Source: Lysobacter enzymogenes
GTDB lineage: Bacteria > Pseudomonadota > Gammaproteobacteria > Xanthomonadales > Xanthomonadaceae
NCBI RefSeq assembly: GCF_023617245.1
Contig: NZ_CP067396.1
Span: forward strand, 1,364,001 to 1,428,000
Direction of reading: 5' to 3'
Length of the DNA: 64,000 nt
The notes beneath the pieces were generated by a model. It worked only from the letters and a program-made list of their open reading frames with translations, ran no database searches and was not told where the DNA came from. The position numbers were made by a program, and so were the translations under genes. Each line of letters opens with the position of its first letter. Within the stretch, counting starts at the first letter, position 1. This document shows positions 61,149 through 64,000 of this stretch, piece after piece.

Positions 61149-62098
61149 GCGGCGGACAGACGGGCTTCGATGGCGTCGAACAGCAGGCCGGCGATGTTGA
61201 GGCCGAATTGCTCGTCGAGTTCGCGGATGCAGGTCGGGCTGGTGACGTTGAGTTCGGTCATGTAGTCGCCGATCACGTCCAGGCCGACGAACAGCATGCC
61301 GCGCTCGCGCATCTCCGGGCCGACCTGGGCGGCGATCCAGCGGTCGCGCTCGCTCAGCGGGCGGCCTTCGCCGCGGCCGCCGGCAGCGAGGTTGCCGCGG
61401 AACTCGTCGCCCTGCGGGATCCGCGCCAGCGCGTAGTCGACCGGCACGCCGTCGACCAGCAGCACGCGCTTGTCGCCGTCCTTGATGTCGGGCAGGAACT
61501 TCTGCGCCATCACCAGGTGGCGGCCGCCGTCGCCGAGGGTTTCCAGGATCACGTTGAGGTTGGGCTCGCCGGCGGCGGCGCGGAAGATCGAGCGCCCGCC
61601 CATCCCGTCCAGCGGCTTCAGCACGGCCTGGCCGTGGCGCTGGACGAAGGCCTTGAGCTCGCCGGCGTCGCGGCTGACCAGGGTGTCGATGCAGCACTGC
61701 GGGAACAGCAGCGCGGCCAGCTTCTCGTTGTAGTCGCGCAGGCCCTGCGGATCGTTGACCACGAACGCGCCGGCGCGCTGGGCGACCGACAGGATCTGGG
61801 TGTCGTGCAGGTACTCGGCGTCGACCGGCGGGTCCTTGCGCATCAGGATCACGTGCGCGCTGCCGAGTTCGATCTGTGACCAATCTCCCAATTCGTGCCA
61901 GCCGTTTTTATCGTCGCGCACGCGCAGCGGCGCGACGTTCGCCAGCGCGCGGCCGCCGTCCAGGCTCAGGCCGCCGGGTTTCACGTACCAAAGGCGGTGG
62001 CCGCGGCGCTGGCCTTCCAGCAACATGGCGAAGGTGGAGTCCTTGGCGATCTTGATCGACCCGATCGGGTCCATCACGACGACGATGTCCAACGGCAT
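61145..62098 (-). CDS. gshB: glutathione synthetase GshB
   Basis: ATP-grasp enzyme joining gamma-glutamylcysteine and glycine. The N-terminal domain starts MPLDIVVVMDPIGSIKIAKD, the ATP-grasp has VLKPLDGMGGRSIFR and LPDIKDGDKRVLLVDGVPV, and the end LFVGLDVIGDYMTELNVTSP binds metal and substrate. ATG 62098 gives 317 residues as in relatives; the frame is open to 62158 but those 20 residues are not conserved. Divergent from pilG. Confidence 0.95.
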   Translation of the reverse strand: MPLDIVVVMDPIGSIKIAKDSTFAMLLEGQRRGHRLWYVKPGGLSLDGGRALANVAPLRVRDDKNGWHELGDWSQIELGSAHVILMRKDPPVDAEYLHDTQILSVAQRAGAFVVNDPQGLRDYNEKLAALLFPQCCIDTLVSRDAGELKAFVQRHGQAVLKPLDGMGGRSIFRAAAGEPNLNVILETLGDGGRHLVMAQKFLPDIKDGDKRVLLVDGVPVDYALARIPQGDEFRGNLAAGGRGEGRPLSERDRWIAAQVGPEMRERGMLFVGLDVIGDYMTELNVTSPTCIRELDEQFGLNIAGLLFDAIEARLSAA

Positions 62099-62347
62099 GG
62101 CAACGGAATCCTCAAAGATTGACGGGATGGTAGCAGGCAGGTCACCGGTATCTGTCATGATGTAGGGGTCGCAAACGGCCGTGCAGCGTCCATTTGCGAC
62201 ACGCAGCGATCAGGGCGACCGCCTTGCGCGGAAGGGGACGATGGCTTAGGTCGAGGGAGCGGCCGCCGGCGACAGCGTGACCGCCGGCAAGTTCGTCCTG
62301 CGATCCGATCGGCTTGCGTATTCAGTTTCCGGGCGCGGAATGCGTGC

Positions 62348-62376
62348 TTGACAGCCTGCGTGCGGCTTGAAATAAA
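62348..62376 (+). promoter_or_regulatory. candidate sigma70 promoter of pilGHIJ
   Basis: TTGACA (62348-62353), 17 bases, AATAAA (62371-62376), 57 bases before the pilG start. The -35 box is perfect and the spacing ideal; the -10 is moderate. The remaining 62099-62347 is gene-free. Confidence 0.55.
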
Positions 62377-62432
62377 GACGGCTTCGCAACGCCCCGGGGA
62401 TTTCAAGGCGTTTGCAATGGGGGATACAAAGA

Positions 62433-62831
62433 ATGCTCGACGAGGTTCGTAGCGGCAGCCTCGATGGTCTCAGGGTCATGGTGATCGACGATTCCAAGAC
62501 CATCCGTCGAACCGCCGAGACGCTGTTGAAACGCGAGGGATGCGAGGTGGTCACGGCCATCGACGGATTCGAGGCGTTGGCGAAGATCGCCGACCAACAG
62601 CCGCAAATCATTTTCGTGGATATCATGATGCCGCGTCTGGACGGCTATCAGACCTGCGCGCTCATCAAGAACAATCATCTGTTCAAGGGCACGCCGGTCA
62701 TCATGCTGTCGTCGAAGGACGGCCTGTTCGACAAGGCGCGGGGCCGCATCGTCGGTTCCGAGCAATACCTGACCAAGCCATTCACGCGCGAGGAGCTCCT
62801 CGACGCGATCCGCAAGCACGTACACGCCTGA
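62433..62831 (+). CDS. pilG: twitching-motility response regulator PilG
   Basis: 132 residues, a single receiver domain: VMVIDDSKTIRR carries the acidic pocket, FVDIMMPRLDGY the phospho-Asp, PVIMLSSKDGLFDKARGRI with the conserved Ser, and TKPF the Lys. In the Pil-Chp system PilG promotes type IV pilus extension. ATG 62433 has GGGGGA eight bases upstream; the TTG start at 62412 is not needed. pilH follows 17 nt later. Confidence 0.94.
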   Translation: MLDEVRSGSLDGLRVMVIDDSKTIRRTAETLLKREGCEVVTAIDGFEALAKIADQQPQIIFVDIMMPRLDGYQTCALIKNNHLFKGTPVIMLSSKDGLFDKARGRIVGSEQYLTKPFTREELLDAIRKHVHA

Positions 62832-62848
62832 CCGGGGGGTAGGGCACC

Positions 62849-63214
62849 ATGGCACGCATCCTGCTTATCGAGGACTCTGCGACGGACACCGCCGTCCTGA
62901 CCCAGCTGCTGCAACGCAACGGTCACGAGGTGTTCGCCGCCGGCAGCGCCGAGGACGGCATCGAGGCGGCCAAGCGCGAGTTGCCCGACCTGGTGATGAT
63001 GGACGTGGTGCTGCCGGGCATGAACGGTTTCCAGGCCACCCGCGCGCTGAGCCGGGACGAGCAGACCAAGCAGATCCCGGTGCTGATCGTCAGCACCAAG
63101 GCCATGGAGACCGACCGCGCCTGGGGCATGCGCCAGGGCGCGCGCGATTACATCGTCAAACCCCCGCGCGAGGACGACCTCATCGCGCGGATCAAAGAAC
63201 TGCTGGATAAGTGA
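62849..63214 (+). CDS. pilH: twitching-motility response regulator PilH
   Basis: 121 residues, stand-alone receiver domain. LIEDSATDTAVLTQLLQ has the acidic pair, VMMDVVLPGMNGF the phospho-Asp, LIVSTKAMETDR the Thr/Ser position and VKPPRE the Lys. PilH is the partner of PilG that opposes pilus extension. Start ATG 62849 with GGGGGGTAGGG upstream. Confidence 0.94.
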   Translation: MARILLIEDSATDTAVLTQLLQRNGHEVFAAGSAEDGIEAAKRELPDLVMMDVVLPGMNGFQATRALSRDEQTKQIPVLIVSTKAMETDRAWGMRQGARDYIVKPPREDDLIARIKELLDK

Positions 63215-63218
63215 ACCG

Positions 63219-63764
63219 ATGATCTTGAAGACGCCGTTCGATGTGCTGAGCGATTACGAGCGCCGTTCGCTGGCGCACGTGGCCGGTCTGCCCGAACAGC
63301 TCGACGCGCCGGGCCTGTGGCGCGGGGTCGGCTACCGCATCGGCGCGCGCCGGCTCGCCTCGACCTTCGCCGAGGTGGTGGAAATCCTGTCGCTGCCGCA
63401 GCTCACCCAGGTGCCCGGCGCGCAGCCGTGGATGCTCGGGCTGGCCAACGTGCGCGGCAGCCTGCTGCCGATCGTCGACCTCAAGCAGTTCCTGGAAGGC
63501 GAGCGCACCGTGCTGCACGAAGGCCAGCGCATCCTGCTGGTGCGCCAGCCCGGCGGCGACGTCGCCGTGCTGATCGACGAGCTCTACGGCCAGCGCAGCT
63601 TCCACGAGCACAACCTGCTGGCGCTGGAAGACGCCGAGGCGCTGGTGCACGGCCGCTACGCCCATTTCGTCGAGCGCGCCTACCGCGTCGACGACCAGGC
63701 CTGGGGCGTGTTCAATCTCGACCGCCTGGCCCGCACCCCCGAATTCCGACAAGCAGCGGCCTGA
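63219..63764 (+). CDS. pilI: CheW-like adaptor PilI
   Basis: 181 residues of the CheW family, coupling the PilJ chemoreceptor to the ChpA kinase. The CheW signature VPGAQPWMLGLANVRGSLLP, IVDLKQFLEG and LRQ-type ILLVRQPGGDVAVLIDELYG are visible, and the end VFNLDRLARTPEF is typical. It starts 4 nt after pilH. Confidence 0.94.
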   Translation: MILKTPFDVLSDYERRSLAHVAGLPEQLDAPGLWRGVGYRIGARRLASTFAEVVEILSLPQLTQVPGAQPWMLGLANVRGSLLPIVDLKQFLEGERTVLHEGQRILLVRQPGGDVAVLIDELYGQRSFHEHNLLALEDAEALVHGRYAHFVERAYRVDDQAWGVFNLDRLARTPEFRQAAA

Positions 63765-63819
63765 CGCAGCCGCTTCCTCCAACAAGACCGCACGCACGTA
63801 CACCCGAGGTTCCCGAACC

Positions 63820-64000
63820 ATGAGCACTGTGATGGACAACGCCGGCAAGAGCCGCATGCTGGGCGCCAATACCTGGCTGATCGTGCTGGGCATATCGGTG
63901 CTCGTGTTCGGCGTGAACACCGGCTACGCGACCTGGCAGGCCGCGCGCCTGGGCGGCGCCAGCTCGGCGGCCTCGCGACTGCAGGTGAACTCGCAGAAGC
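63820..64000 (+). CDS. pilJ: type IV pilus chemoreceptor PilJ, N-terminal part (cut by window end)
   Basis: Sixty codons of a longer protein are visible. MSTVMDNAGKSRMLG precedes a membrane helix (WLIVLGISVLVFGVNTGYAT) and ARLGGASSAASRLQVNSQ, as at the start of PilJ. The gene continues past 64000. Position directly after pilI supports the call. Confidence 0.88.
   Translation, partial: MSTVMDNAGKSRMLGANTWLIVLGISVLVFGVNTGYATWQAARLGGASSAASRLQVNSQK

Overview
The window is high-GC DNA from a Xanthomonadaceae gammaproteobacterium, most likely Lysobacter. Three things point there: the order ruvB-ybgC-tolQRAB-pal-cpoB-queE/queC-tRNA-Lys, the order tonB-gshB facing pilGHIJ, and the very abundant palindromic repeats between genes. 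The genus is inferred from gene order and protein style; no database search was possible.

Positions 1-13045 are mostly core genome: the end of ruvB, the Tol-Pal cell-envelope operon (with an extra free-standing copy of the TolA C-terminal domain), then queE and queC for queuosine precursor synthesis. A periplasmic katG/cytochrome c pair sits between queE and queC. The block ends with tRNA-Lys(UUU). Positions 13046 to about 18600 form an accessory island of visibly lower GC downstream of that tRNA. It has two proteins with HEPN-type R-x(4-5)-H motifs around a small unknown protein, an H-NS family silencer, a GFA-type zinc protein, an NTF2-like protein and decayed DNA. No integrase is visible.

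Positions 18994-36230 are accessory and secondary-metabolism DNA. They hold two DUF-type genes, a 1988-residue NRPS with the unusual order E-C-A-T-R, a second H-NS gene just upstream of it, a secreted Gly-rich protein, a frameshifted aspartyl-protease-like remnant, and a PhzF-like isomerase. They also hold a collagen-like lipoprotein paired with a two-partner-secretion (TpsB/ShlB) outer-membrane transporter, and a membrane protein resembling putative type VI effectors next to what looks like a vgrG stub.

Positions 36374-64000 return to core genes: recQ, dps, hrpA, a tandem pair of related 169-residue exported proteins, relA, a TPR membrane protein, a glycosyltransferase, PBP1b with a TPR lipoprotein (LpoP-like), a YoaA/DinG helicase, a VOC protein, tsaB, two unknowns, tonB-like, gshB, and pilG-pilH-pilI-pilJ (cut by the window end). 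Between them are REP/REPIN-type palindromes (two families), three copies of a dispersed element of about 300 bp, and one IS30-family insertion that split one of those copies and left a 3-bp target duplication.

Strongest leads for something undescribed: the HEPN-HEPN cassette beside tRNA-Lys, the orphan E-first NRPS, the collagen-like protein/TpsB pair, and two palindromic repeat insertions kept in frame inside hrpA.
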